DNA of 62,000 bases from Adiantum capillus-veneris (GCA_014529385.2 CM043969.1:13279446-13341445); one strand, 5' to 3'. Positions 44,780 through 57,638 are shown, numbered from the stretch's first letter. Notes: a model not told the origin generated them from the sequence alone. Made by a program: numbers and translations.

Positions 44780-47170
44780 TGATAGCCGTTTTTCGGCTCT
44801 CCGTAATTGCCATAGTGAGTTAACCCACCCTACCAAAATCATCCAAACACTGTGGCTATCCCTACCATTTCACTGTATATAGGTGTGTGTGAGTTAGGGA
44901 ACTTTTTCCATATCTTCTTAAAAACCCTCAATTAGTTAGTCACTGGGCTAGTTGAGCCAAAAAAATAAAAAAATAAAAAATTATAAGTATATTATGGACC
45001 ATTTGTGTGTAAATATTTCATTGTATATAGGGCCTAAATAAAAGGATTTTTCATAATTATTTTGATATTTATTTAAATATTTCTACCTATGGTGTGTTAC
45101 TTATGCTATGTACATTGACTCACCATTACCATATTTTTTCTTACCATTTTGCATACTCTTTATTCCATATCAAAATAATTTCATGCAAGCTTCTCTTATT
45201 TTTTGGTGTAACTCCATCCCAACAAAAATCCAAAAAAATCTAGTTCTATATTTTTTCAATATTGTGATTTTTTCCTTCCTAAATCTATTCTCTATTACTC
45301 TCATAAATTAGACCACAAAAAATATTCATCTTTTTATGGTAGACTTATAATGAGAGAGATTTATTTTGACCCCTTTATATTTTTTCCACCTATATTATTT
45401 ATATTTGACATGTACATATTATTTTAGACCCCTCAATATTTGATTTTCTTAGTTGTACTATTCACTTATATCATGATCTCAACAATATCTTCAATTATAG
45501 ACCTACCAAATAATGTTAAGGGTATGTGGCACGCATACATGCACTATGTGGGGCTCACTCTTGGAGGTATTCAAAAGAATCATCCAAAGAAGGACCTCAC
45601 AAGGACTTTGTGCAGTGGAAAAAATAGTCGGTTTTGCCGACTTTTTAAAGATCACATACTCTTCGAATTTGAAAAGGTGATACAAACAAAAGTTGTAGCT
45701 CATGGGCTGAACTTTTACCTCAAATGTTTTCATATTTTTTTGAGCTACGAGCTATGAGCTATGATTTTATTGGTGGACCCCAGTTTGCTCATGCTATGCA
45801 GCCACACTCCCTCTTCCACTTTATCATTTTCCTCTTTCACACACACTTCTCCACTTATCATCCCCACCTCTCTCACCACTCCTCTTTGCACCCTACTCAC
45901 CTTCTTGTCAACCTTAAGGAATAAGAGAAACCATGGTGAAATCATGTCTCCTACACACACTTCCATTCCAAAATTGACCACCTAGTCTCATTTTTCCTCT
46001 TCCATATTACCCATATCTATCAAGAAAACCACAAAATTTAGCCTCTTCTCTTGAAAGACAGCACCATGGTGATTGATTACTCATGTTCACTTACCTTGGC
46101 TCCCAAGGAAGGTCAAGAGTGGAGAAAAAACGTACCGTCAAAGCTAGTGGACCATCAACAAGCGTCAAAATTGACCCTACTCAAGACACTTGGAGCATCA
46201 ACATTGTAAAAAATCCATATTTTCTTACCTATTAAGAGTTTTTTCTTCTTTATTTGTATCCTATATGGATACTTCCATTGTAAATATCCAATTCCATTTG
46301 TAAATTAATAAAAATACTAACTCTACTAATTTACTAACACTAACCTACTATGAAAAGTCCTATCACCTCCACTTCTCTCCTCTCTCTCTTCTTCATCTAT
46401 CCCCACCAACTTCTTGATAATTCCAAGAAAAATAAATTAGATAAGTGCTGAAAATCTAACCTAACCATGGTTATAGGAGTAACCTTAGCCCTCAAAATTG
46501 CTATAAAAGGAGGGTGTAGCTAGCACAAAAAGGGGGAGCCATAAGCAAGAGCACTATGCTATAGCTTGAGAAGCCAAGCTCAACCTCTCTAGAAGAAGCT
46601 CTTGAGTGGAAGCTCATTGTCTTATGCATATGCATGTGTTGTATTAGGGGTGATTAGCAAGGGAACTCTATGCCATTGTAAGAGAGAGTGATCATTCAAT
46701 TGAGAGTAGGAAATCTATCATTTCTCCTACTAGTGTAAGCCCAACATTTGTTGAATCAAGGAGGGTGGATTTGGACTAAGCTTGGATACTTTGTCTCTCT
46801 TCCAACGTGAAGTAATGGACAACAATGATGTGTAAGTGTCTTGGTGTTTTTTTTAAAAAGTTCTTGATAGCTTGTCTCTGGGTGTTGTCATCAATTTAGC
46901 CATAAATCCCACATATTGTAAGAGGGCGACAGGGTGGAGAGGACTCCCCTGGCCTTAAGACAATGATTGGGGTGGTTTTTTTTGTGATGTGTTGTGGTGT
47001 AATTTACTCAAGCTATGTTGAACAAATACTAATCTCACTTTGATTGGTCATGACAGATTTGTAAGGAGGTATTAATGCAACAAGCACCCCCTCCCCCTTT
47101 CTCTCTCTTTCTTACATATATAATTGTGTTTGCTTGATCACTGTCAATACATTTCAAAGCAGCCCGAGCA

Positions 47171-47216
<46 letters not shown>

Positions 47217-47388
47217 GTGTCCTAGTTTGCATCCAAAACTAGGTGGTGCCCCGAATTTGTGTAGGGTTAGGTTGTGGGTTTGTGAGTGTGTTTGTTGTTT
47301 TTTCCAACCCCAACCCAATTGAGCAGCACGGGAGCCTAGAAGGGTGCTTAGAGGCTACTCTTCTTGTTGCCCGCCCCGGACCGCCTCA
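44780..47388 (+). repeat. Left LTR, 2,609 bp
   Basis: It matches the right LTR along its whole length (about 97-98% by eye), with a longer (CT)n tract at 47175-47214. A TATA-like CTATAAAAGG lies at about 46500. Small open frames inside both LTRs are not genes. Confidence 0.93.
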
Positions 47389-47779
47389 ATACACTTAAGA
47401 GTCTTTAAGTCACTTGCCATGTGCCATTCCACTGTGTAGTCACCAAATCTTTGCACTAAAAGAACGGCTCCGTTTCTTTGTTCACTGATGATAGAAGGAA
47501 TTTGGGTTTGACTAAAAACCCAATCGAGGATTGCAAAATTTTCCTTATCAACCTGCAGTGAAAAATGAAAACACAAAATCAACAACCAAGTAATCAATAT
47601 TTTTGTTATCATAGAGTGAACGAACTATACCTGAAATGATCCTAGAGTTAGAATGTTGTTTTCAGATTGCACGCTGAAGTATCGTGGATCCTCTTTCGTT
47701 ATTGATGGATCCAGAGCTCTGTTCATGAGGGTAATGGTGACTTTCTCCAGCTTCTTGTTTTTCAGGACCTCGCACTCGT
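47389..47779 (-). pseudogene. Duplicated F1 fragment after the left LTR
   Basis: It starts ATACACTTAAGAGTC like the sequence after the right LTR and carries the F1 pieces ASDLKTLKC, IPSIISEQRNGAV, ITLMNRALDPS and YFSVQSENNILTLG. It is about 95% alike to 56091-56482 by eye and stops abruptly at CCTCGCACTCGTC. It makes the left LTR look like a solo LTR in F1. Confidence 0.85.
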
Positions 47780-48208
47780 CTTGTTTTCTTGTAGAGATAA
47801 ACGTATCAGTAAATCCCTTTATTTTGCCTCTCATTAGGTACGACCTTAGTTTGGACGTCTATATTTTTGTTTTGTTTTAAGCATTACGTCATGCATAGAC
47901 CATGGATAATGGCCCAGGAATAGAGGTTTTCCCCTTCCATTTCAGTCCACACATTAGAATAAACGTTGCAATTTGTAGGAAGATCCACTTTCAACAACGT
48001 ATGGTGTTGATGTTTAGTGCCCAAAGAGTAGGAGAAATTCTGGCATCACCAAACCCTGTCATCCTGCCTCTTATTGATTATCATAGGTCATTTGATGTGA
48101 ATATTTTTATTTTGTCGTAGAATAGATTGCAATTTAGAAAATATTACTATGTAAATCTTTAAAAAAAAAAAACAAACAAAAACGTGTTGTCACCTTAAAA
48201 CTCATTCA
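47780..48208. other. Unassigned interval before gag
   Basis: No primer-binding site and no domain is seen. A segment with GCCTCTCATTAGGTACGACC at about 47826 has a diverged second copy at about 48067 (GCCTCTTATTGATTATCATA). It ends with an A-rich tract. Confidence 0.5.
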
Positions 48209-48815
48209 ATGGAGGCCCAACGCCAAATGTCTGGATATCCTCTTTTCTTTGGAGAGCCGGAGAGGATGCAGAATTATTTTTAGCTAATTTCAAGATGTCT
48301 TGTTGTATCAAGAGGATAGTAACTGATCAAGAATGCGTAGAGATGTTTGAAGTGGTCCTTAGGAAAGATGCTAGCACTTGATTTGACTCGTTGCCTGAGG
48401 AAGTTAAAGGGAATTACACGAAAGTTGTGAATCATTTCAAGAGATACTTCTTTGATCCCCAAAACACTCAAAAACTATGGCAAGACATTGTTTCTCATAA
48501 GCAAAAAGACCTAGATGACTACTACTTGTACAAGCAAGAGTTTCTACGTCTTTGGGTTGTATGGGTGAGAAATGTTGCTAACCCTGGTGATGGTGCAGAG
48601 TTCCTAAAGAAGGAGAGGTTCATAGACTCTTTCCTGACCTTGAGATAAAAGTTGAGGCGGGTGCACCTGCTACCTTTGATGCAGTTGAAACTAGGGTTGC
48701 TGAGAAATATAGAAAACTCAAGTGCCTAAGGGGAGAGGTTCCAATAGAAGGTCTTAGACCCAAAGGTAAGTCACAAGCAGCAACATCTAGGGAGCTTCCT
48801 GAGGTAACGGCGGAA
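48209..48815 (+). pseudogene. Degenerate gag of the Ty3/gypsy element
   Basis: ATG 48209 opens a frame that shifts within about 45 bp. Recognisable capsid pieces are ANFKMSCCIKR, then FDSLPEEVKGNY and FKRYFFDPQN, and LDDYYLYKQEFLRLW. A TGA at 48379-48381 replaces what is normally a Trp before FDSLP. A frame change near 48620 joins it to FPDLEIKVEAG, which runs into the downstream pol frame. Confidence 0.8.
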
Positions 48816-51800
48816 GTGATTGAGAAGTTAAATGAATCTTTAAGCAGCTTGTCAATTCACCTTGCACAAGCTGTAGGTCTAAAGGGACAAGCAAAGAAGT
48901 CTGAAGAGGGAGATCCACGACCTAGGAGAGTCTTGCAATGTTGGAATTGCGGAGAGTCTGGAAATTGGATGTATAATTGTCCTTGGCCTCGTGGGGAGCC
49001 AGGGAGAACTAACTTGAATTACCCAGTGATGAATGCAGGTGAAGGAACTAGTCAACAACCAAGGCTTCTACAAAGACCAAATGGACCAAGACCACCTCCA
49101 CAAGGGGTAGAAGGAGTTCCACCTTTGCCAGATCCAAATGTGCATGTGGTAGAGGTGACAAACTCAAATGAGTTTGACATGGAAGCAAATGGAATTAAGC
49201 GTGGCCGAGGAAATGGTAAGGAGAAAGAAGGAGTCACGTCACAAAGTGATCATGGACGAGAAAAGAAGGCAAAGGAGACCAAAAAAACCAAGAGGACTCG
49301 ACGTCGTATCAACCTCCAAGACTTCCCTCTTGGACATGGTATGGATCCATACAACCTATTGGAAGACATGAGAGGTAAGGGTCCTGATATCTCATGGCCT
49401 CAGTTTCTTGCATTATGCCCACAAGTTAGGAGGGATTTAACGAAGGCAGTTAGCACTAGGAGAAAGATAAAAGAGAGTGTTCCTGTTGTAAAAATTGCAC
49501 ATGATGAAATGAATGAGGATATTACACATGTGCTAGATTGTTACATCAAAGGAAGATTTGTTAGGAAAGGTCTAGTGGATGGGGGTGCACAAATTTGCAT
49601 CATGATAGAGGGGCTCATGCAAAGACTAGGCATGCACATCCATGAGATACCTGAAATTAAAGTCAATATGGCAAACAATAGCAAGGCTAGGTGCGTAGGC
49701 ATTTGTAAAAATGTTTTTGTGGAGGCCTTTGGCATTAAGAAGGCAGTGGATTTCTATGTCATGTCTACCAAAGGAAATGGTTACCCATTTATCCTAGGAA
49801 TACCATGGCTAATGAAAATGCGAGCTTTGAAGGATTGGGAGAGTGGAAAGCTAATTTGTAGGAATGACAATCATAAGAAGATTGTCTTTGACATGAAGGA
49901 GCAACGTCAAGAGGAGATCCATGAAGAATCATCTCAAAGTGAGATGGAGGAAGGCTGGACCGATAGCACTTCAGAAGGAGAAAGTAGCGGCAGCATTATT
50001 GAAGAGGAGTCTTCCATTGAATTCATGGGGGTAAGGTTTAAGCCAAACAACCAAGAGACCTCTTGCCTAGGTTTGGAAGAGGTAGGTTCCCAAGAGAACC
50101 AAAAGGTGGAAGATGAAAGAATGCTAGAAGGTATGCTATCTACGACACTTACAAAGGATGAAAGAGAGGATCTCAAAGGTGTGGTAAGGAAATTTCCTAG
50201 GCTTTTTGCTAAAGACTACACCGATGTGCGTGGAGTAGATGCTGTTCAACACAAAATTGAGTTGAAGCCAGAGGCCACACCTAAGGCTCAGAATCTACGA
50301 AGGCTAGGAGTCATCAAGGAGCAGGATTTACTCAAGGAGCTAAGAAAGCTTCTAGCAGCAGGTTTCATTTATCCAGTGGAGAATTCAGAGTGGGTCTCTC
50401 CCGTTGTTGTCACTCCTAAGAAAAACGGCAAGTGGAGGGTGTGTGTGGATTACCGTCCACTCAATGAGGCAACAAAAAGAGATCACTTTCCCCTCCCATT
50501 TCAGGATGAGATACTAAATGAGGTAGCTGGTCATGAGAAGTACACTGTGTGTGATGGCTACTCAAGTTACTTTCAAATAGGTATCGCATTGGAAGATCAA
50601 TTAAAAACAACCTTCATCACTCCTTGGGGTTGTTATGCTTTTAGAGTTATGCCATTTGGCCTGACAAATGCTCCTGCAACTTTCCAACGTTTCATGAACA
50701 TGGTGTTTCAAGCATTCTTTGGAAAGTCAATCAGGGTGTTCATTGATGATTTCTGCATTTATAGCTCAAAATCATTGCATCTACAAAGGGTAGAAGAAGG
50801 TTTAAAGAAGCTCTATGACATGGGAGGTCAACTCAACCCCGAAAAGTGTCACAGAGGTGAGGATGAAGTGATCTTGCTTGGTCACAAGGTTTCCTATAAA
50901 GGCATTGAGGTGGATCCTTCAAAGGCAAAGGCTCTGATTGAGCTCCCATCACCCAAGAATCTCAAAGAGGTCATCTCATTCATTCAAAAGGTGAAGTATA
51001 TGTCACGCTTTATTCACTTAGCCTCGGAGTTACTTCACCCTTTGCAAAAGTTGACATAACAAGTAGAATTTGCATGGTCTGATGATCTTGAAGAGTATTT
51101 TTGTAATATTAAAGTCATTTTGTCAGAGCTACCAACACTCATGCCTCCTTGTTGGGAGTACACATTCTTTGTTAGCTCTAGTGTTGGAAAGGAAACGATT
51201 GGTGCAGTTTTATTACAACAAGATCCCCACAGTACCAGGATGCGACCCATCTACTTTGCTAGTAGGGTCATGAATGCTTTAGAGAGAGGCTACACGAAGG
51301 CAGAACTCATGATGCTTTCTCTCATGTTTGCAGTGAGAAAGTTTAGATCCTACTTGCTACCAAAACCTTTTGTAATTCTCACTGAAGAAAATTTGTTCCC
51401 TTGGGTGTCATCTCAAATGAATCTTAGTACTAGGATCTTGAAGTGGATTATGGAGTTGCAAGAGTTTCAATACTCTTTCAAGGTAGAAGATAGTGTGCGT
51501 GCACAATTGGCACGGATTCTCACTTATAAGGTAGATGAGAAGGAAATTAAGGTGCCTAAGGTAAAGACCCTACCATTGCCACCACCTAAAAGTATTTCTA
51601 ATGCTCTTACTTTGTTCTTTGATGGAGCTTTTTGACGAGCCAGAGGAAAAGCAGAGGGAGGGCTAGTATTGGAGAGGTGGTCATGAAAGAGAAGGTCAAT
51701 CTACCAGGTTCAACTAGCAACAATGAAGCAGAATATGACACACTACTTCATGATTTAAAGATATGCATTGGCCAAGGTATACAACGTCTCATGGTAAAAG

Positions 51801-53470
51801 GGGATGCACTTCTCATCGTGAAGCAAATTTTATGCATTTGGACATGCAAGAATGAAAGCATAAGGACAAAAGTTCATGCCATTCGTAGATTGTTTAATCA
51901 ACTTGAAGAAGTGCAACTATATCATATTCCTAGGAAACAGAATGAAGATGCCGATTTACTTGCACATCAAGTAGTTACATGTGTTGAGAAAGAAGTGCAG
52001 GTCATCATGGTGGCATCAATTGTCAAGCAACCGAGATACCAGGGATTGGAGTCATTGACTCCCATTATTAGCTACATTTTGGAGGGTGAGTTTCCACAAG
52101 ACTTCACAAAGGCTAAGAAGAGGAGACTCATGAAGAAGGCAAGCACGTATCTCTTCCTAGAAGGATCCCTCTACCAAAGAGGGAAGGATCAAGTGTGCAG
52201 AAGAGTACCAACTATTGAGGAAATCCCAGCCATTCTAAAAGGTTTGCATGAGGAAGCGTGTGGTGGTCATTTTGCACAGGAAATCACTGCAAAAAAGATT
52301 TTTCTTGACGGATATGTTTGGCCAAGCTTGCACATTGATGTTCAACATTGGTGTAAAAGCTGTCACAATTGTCAGATTAATGGAAACAAGCGTCTGTTAC
52401 ATGGTCCACGTCAGTTAGTCCTTGAAAATGGTCCATTTGAAAAATGGGGCATTGATGCTATGGGTCCACTGCCTAGGACTAAAAATGGGAAATCGTATAT
52501 CTTGGTGGCCATAGACTACATGACGAGATGGGTAGAAGCTCAAAGTGTGGCAAGAGTAAATGAGAGGACAGTGAGCAAATTTATCTACACTCACATTTGT
52601 TGTAGATTTGGCACACCTTTGGAGATTGTTTCTGATAATGGTCCAGGGTTTAGAAAGGGCTTGCTCACAGAAGTCTGTGAAGAACTTCACATTCTACATC
52701 GTCATAGTACACCCTACTATCCCCAATCAAATGGTTTGGTAGAAAAAGCTAATGGTGTCATTGCAGGCATCATTAGAAAGATGGCGAAAAACAAGACAAA
52801 GTTGTGGGATAACTTCTTGGATGGTGCCTTGTGGGCATATCGAACCACATATAGGGAAGCCACGGAGTTCAAACCATTTCACTTGGTCTATGGTCAAGAG
52901 GCTTTACAACCAATTGAGCTCAACATTCCAACAATGCGACTTCATGGCAAAGCAGCACAAGATGATCAAGAAGCATGGATGGATCGACTTCTTACCCTAG
53001 CTGAACTTGAGTGGAAAAGAGAAGAAGCATACGAGTGCTACAAGAGGAAAGCCACACAGACGAAGGAAAAGCTTGACAAGAAACTGAAGAACAAAGGCAT
53101 CAATGAAGGAGATCTTGTGCTAAGGTATGACAATCAACTCGATAATCGTTTTGATGCCAAGTTTGAAACTAGATGGCAGGGGACATACATAGTTAAGAAG
53201 GCTTTCAATTCAAGTTACTATCAACTTATTAACTTAAATGGAAAAGAGCACTCTAGGAAGGTAAATGGTTATCGCTTGAAGCCCTATTTGAGTCGCCTTC
53301 TACCAAAGGATCTACCAAAGATCTGTCAAAGGGCAGCTATCTCATGTAAGTACTGTTCCATGAAGCATGAGTGTGACTTGAGCCAAAATGCCGAGGGGCC
53401 AAACAATGAAGATCTTGTCAAGGACTCTGAAGTACTCTCTTTGGAAAAGATGCTTTATGATGGTACATGA
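48816..53470 (+). pseudogene. Ty3/gypsy pol (PR, RT, RNase H, second RNase H, IN), Tat-like
   Basis: Domains in order are: a zinc knuckle at about 48939 whose His is replaced (CWNCGESGNWMYNC); an aspartic protease with VDGGAQICIM (49576); reverse transcriptase (SPVVVTPKKNGKWRVCVDY, FIDDF at 50739-50753); RNase H (ETIGAVLLQQD, YTKAELMMLSLMFA); a second RNase H-like segment (LFFDGAF, then STSNNEAEYDTLLHDLKIC), the mark of Tat-type elements; integrase with its zinc finger (HEEACGGHF...CKSCHNCQ) and DDE core (AIDYMTRWVEA, SDNGPGF, NGLVEKANG). No chromodomain is seen. Lesions are TAA at 51057-51059, TGA at 51633-51635 and a frame change just after it. The integrase triad and RT aspartates are present, so decay is moderate. 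Confidence 0.93.
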
Positions 53471-53477
53471 ATATACC

Positions 53478-53498
53478 ATCATCCTGGGGGAGCGCTAA
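53478..53498 (+). other. Polypurine tract region
   Basis: CATCCTGGGGGAGCGCTAA lies directly before TGATAGCC of the right LTR, where plus-strand synthesis would start. Confidence 0.7.
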
Positions 53499-56090
53499 TG
53501 ATAGCCGTTTTTCGGCTCTCCGTAATTGCCATAGTGAGTTAACCCACCCTACCAAAATCATCCAAACACTGTGGCTATCTTTACCATTTCACTGTATATA
53601 GGTGTGTGTGAGTTAGGGAACTTTTTCCCATATCTTCTTAAAAACCCTCAATTAGCTAGTTATTGAGCTAATTGAGCCAAAAAAACAAAAAAAAATAAAA
53701 TAAAAAAAATAATAAGTTTATTATGGCCCATTTGTGTGTAAATATTTCATTGTATATAGAGACTAAATAAAAGGATTTTTCATAATTATTTTGGTATTTA
53801 TTTAAATATTTCTACCTATGGTGTGTTACTTATGCTATGTACATTGACTCACCATTACCATATTTTTCCTTACCATTTTGCATACTCTTTATTCCATATA
53901 AAAATAATTTCATGCAAGCTTCTCTTATTTTTGGTGTAACTCCATCCCAACAAAAATCCAAAAAAAACAAGTTCTATATTTTTTCAATATTGTGATTTTT
54001 TCCTTCCTACATCTATTCTCTATTACTCTCATAAATTACCACCAAAAATATTCATCTTTTTATGGTAGACTTATAATGAGAGAGATTTATTTTGACCCCT
54101 TTATATTTTTTCCACCTATATTATTTATATTTGACATGTACATATTATTTTAGACCCCTCAATATTTGATTTTCTTAGTTGTACTATTCACTTATATCAT
54201 GATCTCAACAATATCTTCAATTATAGACCTACCAAATAAGGTCAAGGGTATATGGCATGCATACATGCACTATGGGGGGCTCACTCTTGGAGGTATTCAA
54301 AAGAATCATCCAAAGAAGGACCTCACAAGGACTTTGTGCAATGGAAAAAACAGTCGGTTTTGCTGAATTTTTAAAGATCACATGCTCTCCGAATTTGAAA
54401 AGGTGATAGAAAAAAAAATTGTAGCTCATGGGCTGAACTTTTACCTCAAATGTTTTCATATTTTTTTGAGCTACGAGCTATGAGCTATGATTTTATTGGT
54501 GGACCCCAGTTTGCTCATGCTATGCAGCCACACTCCCTCTTCCACTTTATCATTTTCCTCTTTCACACACACTTCTCCACTTATCATCCCCACCTCTCTC
54601 ACCACTCCTCTCTGCACCCTACTCACCTTCTTCTCAACCTTGAATAATAAGAGAAACCATGGTGAACTCATGTCTCCTACACACACTTCCATTCCAAAAT
54701 TGACCACCTAGTCTCATTTTTCCTCTTCCATATTACCCATATCTATCAAGAAAACCACAAAATTTAGCCTCTTCTCTTGAAAGACAACACCATGGTGATT
54801 GATTACTCATGTTCACTTACCTTGGCTCCCAAGGAAGGTCAAGAGTGGAGAAAAAACGTACCGTCAAAGCTAGTGGACCGTCAACAAGCGTCAAAATTGA
54901 CCCTACTCAAGACACTTGGAGCATCAACATTGTAAGAAATCCATATTTTCTTACCTATTAAGAGTTTTTTCTTCTTTATTTGTATCCTATATGGATACTT
55001 CCATTGTAAATATCCAATTCCATTTGTAAATTAATAAAAATACTAACTCTACTAATTTACTAACACTAACCTACTATGAAAAGTCCTATCACCTCCACTT
55101 CTCTCCTCTCTCTCTTCTTCATCTATCCCCACCATTTTCTTGATAATTCCAAGCAAAATACATTAGATAAGTGCGGAAAATCTAACCCAACCATGGTTAG
55201 AGGAGTAACCCTAGCCCTCAAAATTGCCATAAAAGGAGGGTGTAGCTAGCACAAAAAGGGGGAGTCATAAGCAAGAGCACTATGCTATAGCTTGAGAAGC
55301 CAAGCTCAACCTCTCTAGAAGGATCTCTTGAGTGGAAGCTCATTGTCTTATGCATATGCATGTGTTGTATTAGGGGTGATTAGCAAGGGAACTCTATGCC
55401 ATTGTAAGAGAGAGTGATCATTCAATTGAGAGTAGGAAATCTATCATTTCTCCTACTAGTGTAAGCCCAACATTTACTGAATCAAGGATGGTGGATTTGG
55501 ACTAAGCTTGGATTCTTTGTCTCTCTTCCAACGTGAAGTAATGGACAACAATGATGTGTAAGTGTCTTGGTGTTTTTTTTTTAAAGTTCTTGATAGCTTG
55601 TCTCTGGGTGTTGTCATCAATTTAGCCATAAATCCCACATACTGTAAGAGGGCGACAGGGTGGAGAGGACTCCCCTGGCCTTAAGACAGTGATTGGGGTG
55701 GTTTTTTTTGTGATGTGTTGTGGTGTAATTTACTCAAGCTATGTTGAACAAATACTAATCTCACTTTGATTGGTCATGACAGATTTGTAAGAAGGTATTA
55801 ATGCAACAAGCACCCCCTCCCCCTTTCTCTCTCTTTCTTACATATATAATTGTGTTTGCTTGATCACTGTCAATACATTTCAAAGCAGCCCGAGCACTAT
55901 CTCTCTCTCTCTCTCTACGTGTCCTAGTTCGCATCCAAAACTAGGTGGTGCCCCAAATTTGTGTAGGGTTAGGTTGTGGGTTTGTGAGTGTGTTTGTTGT
56001 TTTTTCCAACCCCAACCCAATTGAGCAGCACGGGAGCCTAGAAGGGTGCTTAGAGGCCACTCTTCTTGTTACCCGCCCTGGACCGCCTCA
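53499..56090 (+). repeat. Right LTR, 2,592 bp
   Basis: It starts TGATAGCC and ends GCCTCA, followed by ATAC. The (CT)n tract here is only 16 bp (55901-55916) against about 40 bp in the left LTR. Confidence 0.93.
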
Positions 56091-56094
56091 ATAC

Positions 56095-57638
56095 ACTTAA
56101 GAGTCTTTAAGTCACTTGCTGCCATATGCCATTCCACTGTGTAGTCACCAAATCTTTCCACTGAAAGAACGGCTCCGTTTCTTTGTTCACTTATGATAGA
56201 AGGAATTTGGGTTTGACTAGAAACCCAATCGAGGATTTCAAAATTTTCCTTATCAACCTGCAGTGAAAAATGAAAACACAAAATCAACAACCAAATAATC
56301 AATATTTTTGTTATCATAGATTGAACGAAGTATACCTGAAATGATCCTAGAGTTAGAATGTTGTTTTCAGATTGCACGCTGAAGTATCGTGGATCCTCTT
56401 TCATTATTGATGGATCCAGAGCTCTGTTATGAGAGTAATGGTGACTCTCTCCAGCTTCTTGTTTTTTAGGACCTCGCACTCGTCGAGCTTCAAAACAAAC
56501 TTGAGAACCCCACCGCACTCGTCTTGACTGATGTCAAAGAAGTGAACTGCATACCTTTGCAATGCTTCAAGATCAAAGAAGAGGTTGTTGTGCTCGTTAA
56601 ACTGTACCTCTCTGCCGCCCTTGCCTAAGAACGTTGCTTCAATATGCAATGGTGACCCAAGTTTCTCAAACACCTCATCGTTTACGTGCCGTTGAGCAGC
56701 CTTTACATGTGATGGCTTTGGCAGCAATGATCCTCTCCGTAGTCTATTTTGAGACTTTTTAGCTAATGCTTTGAAGAGTGCCCTGTATCCCATCTGCGAG
56801 ATGCCACTCTCATCAAGTCTTGCTTGCACTTCCATTGGTTCCAGTCGATTCGCGTTCATATAGGAGGTAAGTAGCCTCCCTTTTAACTTACAAAATTTTT
56901 TCTGAGTTATCATCTCTTCAACTACTTCTTTTGGAACTAGACGGCTGTAATGCACTCCAGCATTGAAACGTGCGCCGTTCGAGTCTGGATGCAGTAAAGA
57001 ACTGCCAAAAAAGCACCATGCGTTATGATCATGTATAGGAAAGTAAGTGTATCCATTTCTTAATGAAGAACATTGAAGGAACAAACTTCTAGTTACCTTA
57101 AAGCTCGTATTTGTTTTTTCAGGCCACCACTACCAACCTTCATGTTCTCAATGTTTCACAGATCTCGTTTCCTTTTCTGACTACCAAGCACGGTGTCTTT
57201 CTCTCGCAAACTTGTGATCTTCTTCTCAAGGCCTTGGATTGTCTCTCTGTTTGATGAAATTTTTTGAGAGCATGCTTCATTAAGTTTCTTCAGCTGCATG
57301 TTCTCCATCGCATTCAATCCTCTCATTTCCAAATGTTCGGTGTATCCCAATAGCACATCCTTGCCATCGCCTGTGAAATGTAAGAGGTTAGTGATATTAG
57401 CAAAGGGAGGTGGCACATTTGTCCTAGGATCCTTTGGATAAATAGACCCATCGGTCCACAAATACAAATGATGTTCCTTGTTTGTCCTTCTAAGTTCTTT
57501 CTCCCGTTGAGATAAGAAAGACTCCCTCCTACGTTTTTGCAACGGTGCGTACTCTTGCAATACATCAACATGAAGATGATGTGTGTTCTTTCTTTGGGTA
57601 AGTGTTAAAGATGAAGGGGTTGAGGATTGTAAGTTCAA
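56095..57638 (-). pseudogene. F1 gene, module C, N-terminal two thirds
   Basis: ATG 57638 opens LHVDVLQEY, LWTDGSIYPKDPRTN, PPPFANITNLL and GDGKDVLLGY, then a Lys/Glu-rich coiled coil ending in QKRKRDL. After a GTAACT donor (about 57090), the next exon has LLTSYMNANRLEP, ESGISQMGYRAL, GSLLPKPSHV, LHIEATFLGKG and LKFVLKLDECEVLKNKKLE (first acidic pair near 56480). Then come MNRAL-like DPSIMKEDPRYFSVQSENN, an intron, KENFEILDWV and ASDLKTLKC (second Asp near 56110), where the gypsy element interrupts. The N-terminal exon and the exon from 57084 look intact, making this the best copy of the F1 N-terminus. One small frame change occurs near 56430. Function is inferred as a transposase; see the module A entry. 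Confidence 0.7.

Larger units (their letters stand above)
44780..56090 (+). mobile_element. Ty3/gypsy retroelement (Tat-like), rearranged, inserted in F1
   Basis: LTRs of 2,609 bp (44780-47388) and 2,592 bp (53499-56090) begin TGATAGCC and end GCCTCA. The outer flanks share ATAC (44776-44779 and 56091-56094), which rebuilds the F1 reading frame when the element is removed. A gag-pol region with protease, RT, RNase H, a second RNase H-like segment and integrase lies between (48209-53470), with a polypurine tract before the right LTR. The left LTR is not followed by a primer-binding site. It is followed by ATAC and 390 bp of F1, a copy of what follows the right LTR. The element is broken by several stops and frame changes. 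Confidence 0.92.

Noticed and set aside
45108-46000. Several open frames of 60-105 codons, repeated at 54166-54711
   Set aside because: They lie in both LTRs on both strands, with no domain, and are incidental.
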